NCBI GenBank assembly: GCA_035476575.1
Contig: DATILL010000131.1
Span: forward strand, 1-9,548
Source: DATILL01 sp035476575
GTDB taxonomy: Bacteria > Actinomycetota > Actinomycetes > Mycobacteriales > JACQDL01
DNA length: 9,548 nt
Reading direction: 5' to 3'
Below are positions 1 to 5,045 of the stretch, in pieces. A model generated the notes under the pieces. The model worked only from the letters and a program-made list of their open reading frames with translations, was not told the origin of the DNA and ran no database searches. The translations under genes were made by a program, and so were the position numbers. Each line of letters opens with the position of its first letter. The stretch's first letter is position 1.

Positions 1-139
1 CCATCTGCCCGACCTGCCGGTGCACCCGCACCAGCAGATCCCCCACCGCCGCGTCGGAAAGCCCCCACAAGCGCGCGTCACGACACGAGCCAAGCAGCAC
101 AGACAGCTGCTCGACCACCGACGCGACCACATCCGACAT
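1..139 (-). CDS. DUF222/HNH-endonuclease-like protein, N-terminal fragment
   Basis: Reading leftwards from an ATG at 139, 46 codons run open to the window edge, so the 3' part of the gene is missing. The peptide starts MSDVVASVVEQL and continues with LWGLSDAAVGDLLVRVHRQ. This is the style of the helical N-terminus of actinobacterial DUF222 ('13E12 repeat') proteins, which usually carry a C-terminal HNH nuclease motif. The HNH part would lie outside the window, so nuclease function is inferred only. No Shine-Dalgarno sequence precedes the ATG; a TATTCT hexamer six bases upstream fits a leaderless mRNA. The gene is on the same strand as the large operon to its right but is separated from it by the repeat array and a hairpin. 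Family assignment is moderate because only 46 residues are visible. Confidence 0.55.
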   Translation of the reverse strand, partial: MSDVVASVVEQLSVLLGSCRDARLWGLSDAAVGDLLVRVHRQVGQM

Positions 140-255
140 AGGAGAAGAATAAACAGAGCCACCGACAAAACCCGTCCGCCAAGGTGAGGGACGAGAAAAA
201 GATGAGAAACTTCGGTGAGTACAGCGGCGAGCGCCCACAGTAATATCGAAGGCAA
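140..255. other. Upstream region of the DUF222-like gene, no gene seen
   Basis: This stretch is richer in A and T than the surrounding DNA, including an A-rich run on the plus strand at 145-154 and around 195-201. That fits a promoter-bearing spacer. No reading frame in it looks like protein, and I see nothing beyond the candidate -10 element. Confidence 0.4.
146..151 (-). promoter_or_regulatory. Candidate -10 element for a leaderless transcript
   Basis: TATTCT reads on the minus strand and is separated by six bases from the ATG at 139. It fits the TANNNT -10 consensus of actinobacteria. This spacing places the transcription start at or next to the start codon and agrees with the lack of a ribosome-binding site. 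I found no convincing -35 hexamer at 16-18 bases. Confidence 0.35.
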
Positions 256-277
256 CCCATCGACGAAAGTCGATGGG
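256..277 (-). terminator. Perfect 9-bp hairpin, possible terminator of the GNAT-side transcript
   Basis: CCCATCGAC (256-264) and GTCGATGGG (269-277) are perfect complements around the 4-nt loop GAAA (TTTC on the minus strand). The hairpin lies 3' of the acetyltransferase gene and the repeat array as read on the minus strand, and upstream of the DUF222-like gene. It could therefore end the upstream operon. There is no T-tract after it, only TTGCC, so a classical intrinsic terminator is not certain. Read on the plus strand, the loop is a GNRA-type tetraloop. Confidence 0.4.
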
Positions 278-310
278 GCGGCAGCAACACGGCCCGCACC
301 ATCCCCAAGA

Positions 311-500
311 GGTCACCACACGGCCTCCGCCAACCACAAGAGGTCACCACAACGCCGAGAGGTCACCACACGGGCGGCACGGCCAACGACAGGTCACCAC
401 TACGCCGAGAGGTCACCACAGGGGCGCCACCCACAACAACAGGTCACCACAACGCCGAGAGGTGACCACACGGGCCGCACGGGCAACGACAGGTCACCAC
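311..500. repeat. Tandem array of 50-bp units with two GGTCACCAC boxes each
   Basis: GGTCACCAC, or GGTGACCAC once, occurs at 311, 342, 361, 392, 411, 442, 461 and 492. The spacing alternates 31, 19, 31, 19, 31, 19, 31 bases, giving a 50-bp unit in four copies (311-360, 361-410, 411-460, 461-510). The last ten bases of the fourth copy diverge where the acetyltransferase gene ends. The short interval between boxes (AACGCCGAGA, TACGCCGAGA) is strongly conserved, while the long interval (ACGGGC-NNN-ACGGCCAACGACA type) varies. A degenerate half-unit may precede it around 291-310. The unit length is not a multiple of three, so it shifts frame every copy and is not coding. The box core GGTSACC is palindromic around its centre, which suits a protein-binding site or RNA pairing. 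The function is unknown. Confidence 0.9.
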
Positions 501-503
501 CAA

Positions 504-986
504 CTACCCAATCTCCCTGACAAACTCATGCTCAGTCGTACCCGATAAATCGTGCAGCTCCCGGCTCCGCCCAGTCCGCCGATAACCAAGCCTCTCATAG
601 AGCCGATGCGCGGCACCGAACCGAGAGTCCGACCACAACCGGAGCACGGCCATCCCACCGAGCCGAGCCGCCGCCTCCACCACACCCACCAGCTCCGCCC
701 CCAGCCCCCGCCGCCGCCCAGCCCGCGCGACGTAAAGACTCTTCAGCTCCCCCTCGGCCAACCGCGGCCCACCTGCGGCCGGCACCAGCCCGACCGACGC
801 CACCACCTCGCCATCCGACTCGACGACCCACAGCGTGCCCCCCTTGCCGGCGTACGCCGTGGCCGGCGCCCGCAGCCACGGCTCCTCGCCGTCGATGTCG
901 AGCACGCAGCCGGGATACTCTGCCCAGCACCCGGCGATCAGCGCGATCAGCCCGGCCGAGTCGGCGTCCATGGCCGGCCGGCGCAC
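504..986 (-). CDS. GNAT-family N-acetyltransferase
   Basis: This is a predicted 160-residue acyl-CoA-dependent N-acetyltransferase of unknown substrate, probably cytoplasmic. The single-domain GNAT pattern is visible. An N-terminal helix region (VRRPAMDADSAGLIALI) comes first, then TLWVVESDGEVVASVGL (51-67) as the central strands, ELKSLYV (80-86), and RRRGLGAEL (91-99) as the acetyl-CoA pyrophosphate-binding loop (R/QxxGxG/A). ARLYERLGY-like helix residues AAHRLYERLGYRR (125-137) are typical of the GNAT C-terminus. I chose the GTG at 986 because VRRP is the usual first strand; the ATG at 971 is the alternative. Neither has a clear Shine-Dalgarno. The gene begins 22 bases after the CPBP stop and is the last of the operon. 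Its stop (504-506) touches the 50-bp repeat array. Confidence 0.85.
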   Translation of the reverse strand: MRRPAMDADSAGLIALIAGCWAEYPGCVLDIDGEEPWLRAPATAYAGKGGTLWVVESDGEVVASVGLVPAAGGPRLAEGELKSLYVARAGRRRGLGAELVGVVEAAARLGGMAVLRLWSDSRFGAAHRLYERLGYRRTGRSRELHDLSGTTEHEFVREIG

Positions 987-1008
987 CAGCCGGGCCGGCG
1001 GCCGAGGG

Positions 1009-1833
1009 TCAGGCCCGGTGCCGGGCACGGCCGTACCCCTTCCCGGGCGCGACGACGGCGTGCTGGCCGCCGCGACCCCGCCCAGCCGGCACTGGCAGCA
1101 GCAACGCCCGCAGGTCAAGCAGGGCGTGGTAGCAGACCGGCAGCAGCAGGCTCCCGCTGCCGACGTACAGCACCGCCAGGCAGCCACCGAGCAGCCCGGC
1201 GCCCAGCAGCCCGCACGGCCCCTGGTACAGGTGCCCGAGCCCGAACACCGCGGCCGAGACGGCCACGGCGGTGACCGGCCCCAGCCCGGGCACCGCCGCC
1301 GTACCGGCCGCGACCAGGAACCCGCGGTACAGCAGCTCCTCGCAGGCCCCCGCCGTCAGGGCCAGCACGGCGAACGCCCGGCGCTCGGCCACCGTCCGCG
1401 GCAGCAGCGCGACCACCGCCGCCGGCCCGGACAGCGGCCGCTCCGGGCGCCGGCCACGATACAGCCGGCCGCGATACAGCCGGCCGCGAACCCCGACGAA
1501 CACCGCCACGGTCGCCAGCAGGCCAATCCCCCCGACCACGGTGTACGGCGCCCCGGCACCCAGCCGGGGCGGCCGGAGCCCGACCTGGCCCGCGTCCAGG
1601 CCCGGCGCCAGCGCCACCACCAGCAGCGCCGCCGCAGCCAGCGCCCACTCGATCACGACGGTCCGCCGGTACCGGTGCAGCCGGGCCGCCCGGTCCCGGC
1701 GCAGCGCGGCGAGGAACCGGCGGTGCCGCCGCGGGCCGAGCACCGGCTGGACGACGACGAGGTACGCCGCCAGAGCCGCCGCCAGCACCAGGGGCAGCCC
1801 GTGCAGGCTGACCCCCGTGGCCGGGTTCGTCAC
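1009..1833 (-). CDS. CPBP-family intramembrane metalloprotease (Abi/CAAX type)
   Basis: This 274-residue membrane protein carries the three conserved blocks of the CPBP (CAAX protease/bacteriocin-processing) family. They are EELLYRG (E165, E166, R170), FGLGH (F197 to H201) and HALLD (H236, D240). The Glu and His residues are those expected for metal binding and catalysis. Several hydrophobic segments are visible, around 11-30, 59-78, 96-115, 155-175, 183-200 and 203-234. The substrate is unknown; family members process prenylated proteins or peptides, or act in bacteriocin immunity. The GTG start at 1833 overlaps the upstream stop by four bases (GTGA), so translation is probably coupled. A 15-bp tandem duplication (1457-1486) duplicates five residues (GRLYR) in a loop, and the C-terminal ~25 residues are Gly/Arg-rich. 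Confidence 0.88.
   Translation of the reverse strand: MTNPATGVSLHGLPLVLAAALAAYLVVVQPVLGPRRHRRFLAALRRDRAARLHRYRRTVVIEWALAAAALLVVALAPGLDAGQVGLRPPRLGAGAPYTVVGGIGLLATVAVFVGVRGRLYRGRLYRGRRPERPLSGPAAVVALLPRTVAERRAFAVLALTAGACEELLYRGFLVAAGTAAVPGLGPVTAVAVSAAVFGLGHLYQGPCGLLGAGLLGGCLAVLYVGSGSLLLPVCYHALLDLRALLLPVPAGRGRGGQHAVVAPGKGYGRARHRA
1457..1486. repeat. 15-bp perfect tandem duplication inside the CPBP gene
   Basis: CGATACAGCCGGCCG occurs twice without a gap, at 1457-1471 and 1472-1486. It keeps the frame and gives GRLYRGRLYRGR around residues 117-128, in a hydrophilic loop between predicted membrane segments. Confidence 0.85.
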
Positions 1834-2609
1834 CGGGGGCTCCCGGACAAGCCTGGGGACGAGGACGAGGACGAGGACGGCCGCGGCGGCTTGGTGGGCG
1901 TGGGGGCGGGCGTGACCAGCGCGGCCGCGCCGTCGTCCGGTGGCGGGCCGACCCGGGTGGCCTGCTCCGGTAGGAGCGGTACGAAGGCCAGCCGGGACAG
2001 CGGCTCACCGGCCGGGGCCACCTCGACCGCCCGGACGCCGGGGCGGGCGGCCAGCACGCGCAGCTCGGCCGGCGGGCCGTGCACCACGGCGGCCAGCACG
2101 CAGGCGCAGCCCGCGGCCAGCGCCCGGGCCTGGGCGGCGTCCACGGCGGCCGCCACCCGGTCTTCGGCGTCGTTGCCGCTGGCCTTGACCAGCAGCCGGC
2201 GGGCCGCGGCGACCATCAGCCCGTCGGTCTCCGTCGGGGTCCGGGCGGGCAGCAGGATGACCTCGGTCTGTACCCGGCGCAGTGGCACCCGGACGAGCTG
2301 CTCGACCACGTCCGCCCGGCCGAGCAGCGCCGGGACGGCGGCCGGTCGCAGGTAGCGGCCGAAGGCCACCAGCGCGTACGCCGGCTCGGCCTCGACCCGC
2401 CCGGCCAGCACGGCGCGGGTGCGCTGGACATAACCGGCGACGGGCTCGCCGTCGTTCGGGCCGAGCCGGGTGACGCTGCCGGTGCGTTCCGGCGCCGACG
2501 GGCTGAGCCGGCCCACCGTCGCCCACACCGCAGCACCGAGCAGCGCGACCAGGACGGCGGGGAGCGCGACCCCCCCCCGGCGTCCCGCGAGAAGGCCGGA
2601 CCGGCTCAC
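1830..2609 (-). CDS. Unknown membrane-anchored actinobacterial protein
   Basis: This 259-residue protein is not recognised. After a short basic start (VSRSGLLAGRR) there is one hydrophobic segment (about 14-33) that looks like an uncleaved signal anchor, so most of the protein probably lies outside the membrane. The middle (about 45-215) is an Ala/Val/Arg-rich mixed alpha/beta region. The tail (about 221-259) is Pro/Ala/Thr-rich and includes seven serines in a row (245-251). The GTG start at 2609 overlaps the rluD stop (GTGA), and the stop overlaps the CPBP start in the same way. It therefore sits in a translationally coupled chain after lspA and rluD. A run of nine G's (minus strand) spans codons 11-14, making the reading frame sensitive to slippage or sequencing error. 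A longer upstream extension in this frame overlaps rluD and is rejected. Confidence 0.75.
   Translation of the reverse strand: MSRSGLLAGRRGGVALPAVLVALLGAAVWATVGRLSPSAPERTGSVTRLGPNDGEPVAGYVQRTRAVLAGRVEAEPAYALVAFGRYLRPAAVPALLGRADVVEQLVRVPLRRVQTEVILLPARTPTETDGLMVAAARRLLVKASGNDAEDRVAAAVDAAQARALAAGCACVLAAVVHGPPAELRVLAARPGVRAVEVAPAGEPLSRLAFVPLLPEQATRVGPPPDDGAAALVTPAPTPTKPPRPSSSSSSSPGLSGSPR
1857..1878. repeat. 6-bp tandem repeat encoding a serine run
   Basis: GAGGAC is repeated three times (1861-1878), preceded by a partial copy, GGAC. On the minus strand it gives alternating TCC/TCG serine codons near the C-terminus of the unknown membrane protein. Length changes here would stay in frame. Confidence 0.8.
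2570..2578. repeat. C9 homopolymer (G9 on the coding strand)
   Basis: There are nine consecutive C's on the plus strand, in codons 11-14 of the unknown membrane protein gene. This is the longest homopolymer I noticed in the window. Gain or loss of one base would destroy the frame right after the start. Confidence 0.9.
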
Positions 2610-3538
2610 GACTCGGCCCGCACCCGCTCCAGCACGCGGGCCAGATCGGTCGGGTAGTCGCTGGTGAGCTCCATCCATCGCCCGTCGCCCGGGTGCCGGA
2701 ACGCCAGCCGGCTGGCGTGCAGCCACTGCCGGGCCAGCCCCAGCCGGCTGGCGAGGGTGGGGTCGGCGCCGTAGGTCAGGTCGCCGACGCACGGATGCCG
2801 GACCGCCGCCATGTGCACCCGGATCTGGTGGGTCCGGCCGGTCTCCAGCTTGACGTCCAGCAACGACGCGGCCCGGAACGCCTCGATCGTGTCGTAGTGG
2901 GTCACGCTCGGCTTGCCATCGGCCACCACGGCGAACTTCCAGTCGTACCTGGGATGCCGGCCGACGGGCGCGTCGATGGTGCCCCGGGACGGGTCTGGGT
3001 GGCCTTGCACCAGGGCGTGGTAGCGCTTGTCCACGGTGCGCTGGCGGAACTGGTCCTTCAGGTCGGCGTACGCCCGCTCGCTGATGGCGACGACCATCAG
3101 CCCGGTCGTGCCGGCGTCCAGCCGGTGGACGACGCCCTGCCGCTCGGCCGCGCCGGAGGTGGCGATCTGGTGCCCCATGGCGGCCAGCCCACCGGTCACC
3201 GTCGGGCCGTCCCAGCCGGGGCCGGGGTGCGCGGCCACGCCAACCGGCTTGTCGACCACCACGATGTCGTCGTCGCGGTACAGCACGACCAGGCCGGGCA
3301 CCTGGCGTGCCGGCTCGGCCGTGGCGGCCGGCGGCACCGGCAGCGTGACCTCCAGCCAGGCGCCGGCGCGAACCCGGTCGGACTTGCCGGCGGGTGCGCC
3401 GTCGACGAACACCTCGCCGCCCTCGACCAGCCCGGCCGCCGCCGTCCGGGACAGCCCGAAGAGCCGGGCCAGCGCGGTGTCCAGCCGCAGCCCCTCCAAC
3501 CCGTCCGGGACAGCCAGCCGGCGCCAGTCCTCGCTCAC
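2606..3538 (-). CDS. rluD: RluA/RluD-family 23S rRNA pseudouridine synthase
   Basis: This 310-residue enzyme converts specific uridines of large-subunit rRNA to pseudouridine. An S4-like RNA-binding region covers about 16-65 (RLDTALARLFGLSRTAAAGLVEGG). It is followed by the catalytic domain with VVVDKPVGVAAHPG (93-106) and the family signature HRLDAGTTG (138-146), where D141 is the catalytic aspartate. GRTHQIRVHM (234-243) and GDLTYG (252-257) complete the fold. Length and domain order match bacterial RluD-type proteins. Which uridines are modified cannot be read from sequence, so the symbol is a family assignment. The GTG at 3538 overlaps the lspA stop (GTGA), and its own stop overlaps the next gene's GTG. 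The lspA-rluD pairing is common in bacteria. Confidence 0.93.
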   Translation of the reverse strand: MSEDWRRLAVPDGLEGLRLDTALARLFGLSRTAAAGLVEGGEVFVDGAPAGKSDRVRAGAWLEVTLPVPPAATAEPARQVPGLVVLYRDDDIVVVDKPVGVAAHPGPGWDGPTVTGGLAAMGHQIATSGAAERQGVVHRLDAGTTGLMVVAISERAYADLKDQFRQRTVDKRYHALVQGHPDPSRGTIDAPVGRHPRYDWKFAVVADGKPSVTHYDTIEAFRAASLLDVKLETGRTHQIRVHMAAVRHPCVGDLTYGADPTLASRLGLARQWLHASRLAFRHPGDGRWMELTSDYPTDLARVLERVRAES

Positions 3539-4146
3539 GGTCGGCGGGTGGGTCGCCGGCCGGCTGGGCGGGTCCGGGCGCCGGTCAGCTCGACGCCGCG
3601 GAACGCGAGCAGCACGGCCAGCGCCCCGCCGGACACGATCGCCGAGTCGGCCAGGTTGAACACCGGCCAGACCCGGCCGGCCGGGTCGAGCAGGCTGACC
3701 CAGTCGACCACCCAGCCGCGCAGCGGCCCGGGCGAGCGGAACAGCCGGTCCATCAGGTTGCCCGCGGCGCCCCCGAGGATCAGCCCGAGGCAGACCGCCC
3801 AGGGCACCGACCGCAGCCGGGACGCGGTCCGCAGGATCACCGCGATCACGACCACCGCGATGGCGGTGAACAGCACCGTGGCGCCCTGGGCCAGGGAGAA
3901 CGCCGCTCCGGAGTTGCGTGCCTCAACCAGGTAGACCAGGCCGCCCGCCAGCTTCAACGGCGGCCGGCCGGACAGCGTGGCGATCACGACGATCTTGGAC
4001 AGGACGTCGGCGACCAACACCGCGGCGGCCACCCCGGCCAGCAGGCCGGTGCGCCGCCGCGCCGCCGCGCCGTCCTCGCCGGCCGCCGTACCGGCGGTGG
4101 TCTCGCTGGTGGTCGAGCCTGCGCTGGTGGTCCTGCCCTTGGTCAC
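3535..4146 (-). CDS. lspA: Lipoprotein signal peptidase (signal peptidase II)
   Basis: This predicted 203-residue inner-membrane aspartyl protease removes the signal peptide from diacylglyceryl-modified prolipoproteins. The conserved blocks are present: ARNSGAAFSL (76-85), GGAAGNLMDR (125-134) with catalytic D133, and VFNLADSAI (162-170) with catalytic D167. Four hydrophobic segments are visible. The N-terminal ~30 residues are a Thr/Ser/Gly-rich extension and the tail is Arg/Pro-rich, as often seen in actinobacterial LspA. I chose the GTG at 4146, with AGGA about ten bases upstream. The frame is open up to 4233, but that would overlap the TraR/DksA gene. The gene begins 50 bases after that gene's stop. 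Confidence 0.93.
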   Translation of the reverse strand: MTKGRTTSAGSTTSETTAGTAAGEDGAAARRRTGLLAGVAAAVLVADVLSKIVVIATLSGRPPLKLAGGLVYLVEARNSGAAFSLAQGATVLFTAIAVVVIAVILRTASRLRSVPWAVCLGLILGGAAGNLMDRLFRSPGPLRGWVVDWVSLLDPAGRVWPVFNLADSAIVSGGALAVLLAFRGVELTGARTRPAGRRPTRRP

Positions 4147-4196
4147 CCCGCCATTGTCCTGCCCAGGCGGCAGCAGCTCGCCCGCGGGCCGGTCGG

Positions 4197-4805
4197 TCAG
4201 CGCCGCTCCTCCCGCTGCTTGCACTCGACGCACAGCGTCGCGCCCGGGAACGCCTGCAGCCGGGCCTTCGCGATCGGCTTGCCGCAGCCCTCGCAGATGC
4301 CGTACGTGCCGGCGTTGATCCTCTCGATGGCCCGTTCGACCTGGGTGAGCAGGTCCAGCCGGTTGTGCGCGATGGACAGCTCCTGCTCGCGCTCGAAGGT
4401 CTTGGTGCCGGTGTCGGCCTGGTCGTCACCAGCGCCGTCGCGAGCGAAGTTCTGCATGTCGTTGAGCTCGGCGATGGCGTGCTCGTACTCGGCCTTCAGC
4501 TCGGCGAGCTGGGTCACCAGCTCGGTGCGTACGTCGGCCAGCTCGCTGGCACTCCAGTCCGTCCCAGCAGGCACGGGCGGGTGCTCGGTGGTCTTCGTCA
4601 CGACGGTCGCCTTTCTTGCCGAGGGCCTCTTCGCGGCCGGCGGGATCGTGCTGGCCGCTCCTGTCCGGGGTGCTTTCTTCGCGGCGGTCGCCTTCTGGGC
4701 GGTCGCTCTGACGGGCGCTGCCGTGCTCGGAGGCAGCGTGGGCTCGGCCGGCCCGGAGGCCGGCTCCGCCTGCTGGTCCGAGCCGGTCGAGGCATTACTC
4801 GCCAT
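4197..4805 (-). CDS. TraR/DksA-family C4 zinc-finger protein
   Basis: This 202-residue cytoplasmic protein has a C-terminal DksA/TraR zinc finger, CEGC...CVEC, with C171, C174, C192 and C195 spaced as in the family. The GICEGCGKPI core is typical. A helical, partly coiled-coil region (about 84-165, ELADVRTELVTQLAELKAEY) precedes it. The first ~80 residues are an Ala/Lys/Pro/Thr-rich, probably disordered tail, longer than in E. coli DksA, as in many actinobacterial homologues. DksA-type proteins bind RNA polymerase through the secondary channel and adjust promoter response; for this actinobacterial branch the role is inferred. The ATG at 4805 has a purine-rich GGTGGAAGA sequence upstream. It is the first gene of the lspA-rluD transcript. 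Confidence 0.9.
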   Translation of the reverse strand: MASNASTGSDQQAEPASGPAEPTLPPSTAAPVRATAQKATAAKKAPRTGAASTIPPAAKRPSARKATVVTKTTEHPPVPAGTDWSASELADVRTELVTQLAELKAEYEHAIAELNDMQNFARDGAGDDQADTGTKTFEREQELSIAHNRLDLLTQVERAIERINAGTYGICEGCGKPIAKARLQAFPGATLCVECKQREERR

Positions 4806-4916
4806 GATCTTCCACCGCCTCTCGGTCCCCCATCAGGCACAACAGACCCGTCACCGGGCGATGGCTTCTCTGCCTACTGCTGCGCACAACCGCACGGCCC
4901 TAATCCAGAAGCGGAC

Positions 4917-4933
4917 CGGACCAGGGTGGTCCG
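4917..4933. promoter_or_regulatory. Perfect 7-bp inverted repeat, possible operator or hairpin
   Basis: CGGACCA and TGGTCCG flank GGG, about 112 bases upstream of the TraR/DksA start. There is no T-tract, so an operator or RNA hairpin is as likely as a terminator. Evidence is limited to the symmetry. Confidence 0.35.
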
Positions 4934-4990
4934 ACCCGCCCGCGGGAAGATCGTGAGGTAAGCGCACAGAATACGTTCCGACACAGCGTC

Positions 4991-5005
4991 GCGCTACCGT
5001 AACGC
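4991..5005. promoter_or_regulatory. Imperfect palindrome upstream of the TraR/DksA gene
   Basis: GCGCTAC and GTAACGC surround a single C with one mismatch. It lies about 40 bases after the antiporter stop. It could be an operator or a weak hairpin; symmetry is the only support. Confidence 0.2.
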
Positions 5006-5045
5006 GCGGCAACCAGGAATCGTGCCCGGCGGCCTTTTCCTGTCG

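Larger units (their letters stand above)
4806..5045. promoter_or_regulatory. Intergenic region upstream of the TraR/DksA operon
   Basis: This 240-base gap lies between the antiporter stop and the TraR/DksA start, both on the minus strand. It should hold the end of the antiporter transcript and the promoter of the downstream operon. I could not fix -35/-10 elements with confidence. It contains a perfect inverted repeat at 4917-4933 and a near-palindrome at 4991-5005. The reading frame crossing it on the minus strand has no recognisable protein content. Confidence 0.5.

Noticed and set aside
311..500. CRISPR array
   Set aside because: The repeated boxes are only 9 bp, the intervals alternate 10 and 22 bases, and both intervals are related between units. 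There are no unique spacers and no cas genes.
215..548. Plus-strand reading frames across the repeat array
   Set aside because: They translate the 50-bp repeat, which shifts frame each unit. There is no ribosome-binding site and the products are low-complexity His/Thr/Arg strings.
552..2657. Long plus-strand frames opposite the GNAT, CPBP and unknown genes
   Set aside because: They are antisense shadows in GC-rich DNA. The minus-strand frames hold the recognisable motifs.
2610..2792. Upstream extension of the unknown membrane protein to 2792
   Set aside because: It would overlap rluD by over 180 bases and gives Arg/Pro/Ala filler. The GTG at 2609 with a GTGA overlap precedes a proper signal anchor.
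4147..4233. Upstream extension of lspA to 4233
   Set aside because: It would overlap the TraR/DksA gene. The GTG at 4146 gives a normal LspA length with a possible ribosome-binding site.
2693..4961. Plus-strand frames opposite rluD, lspA and the TraR/DksA gene
   Set aside because: Arg/Pro/Gly-rich antisense frames with no domain. The opposite strand carries clear catalytic motifs.
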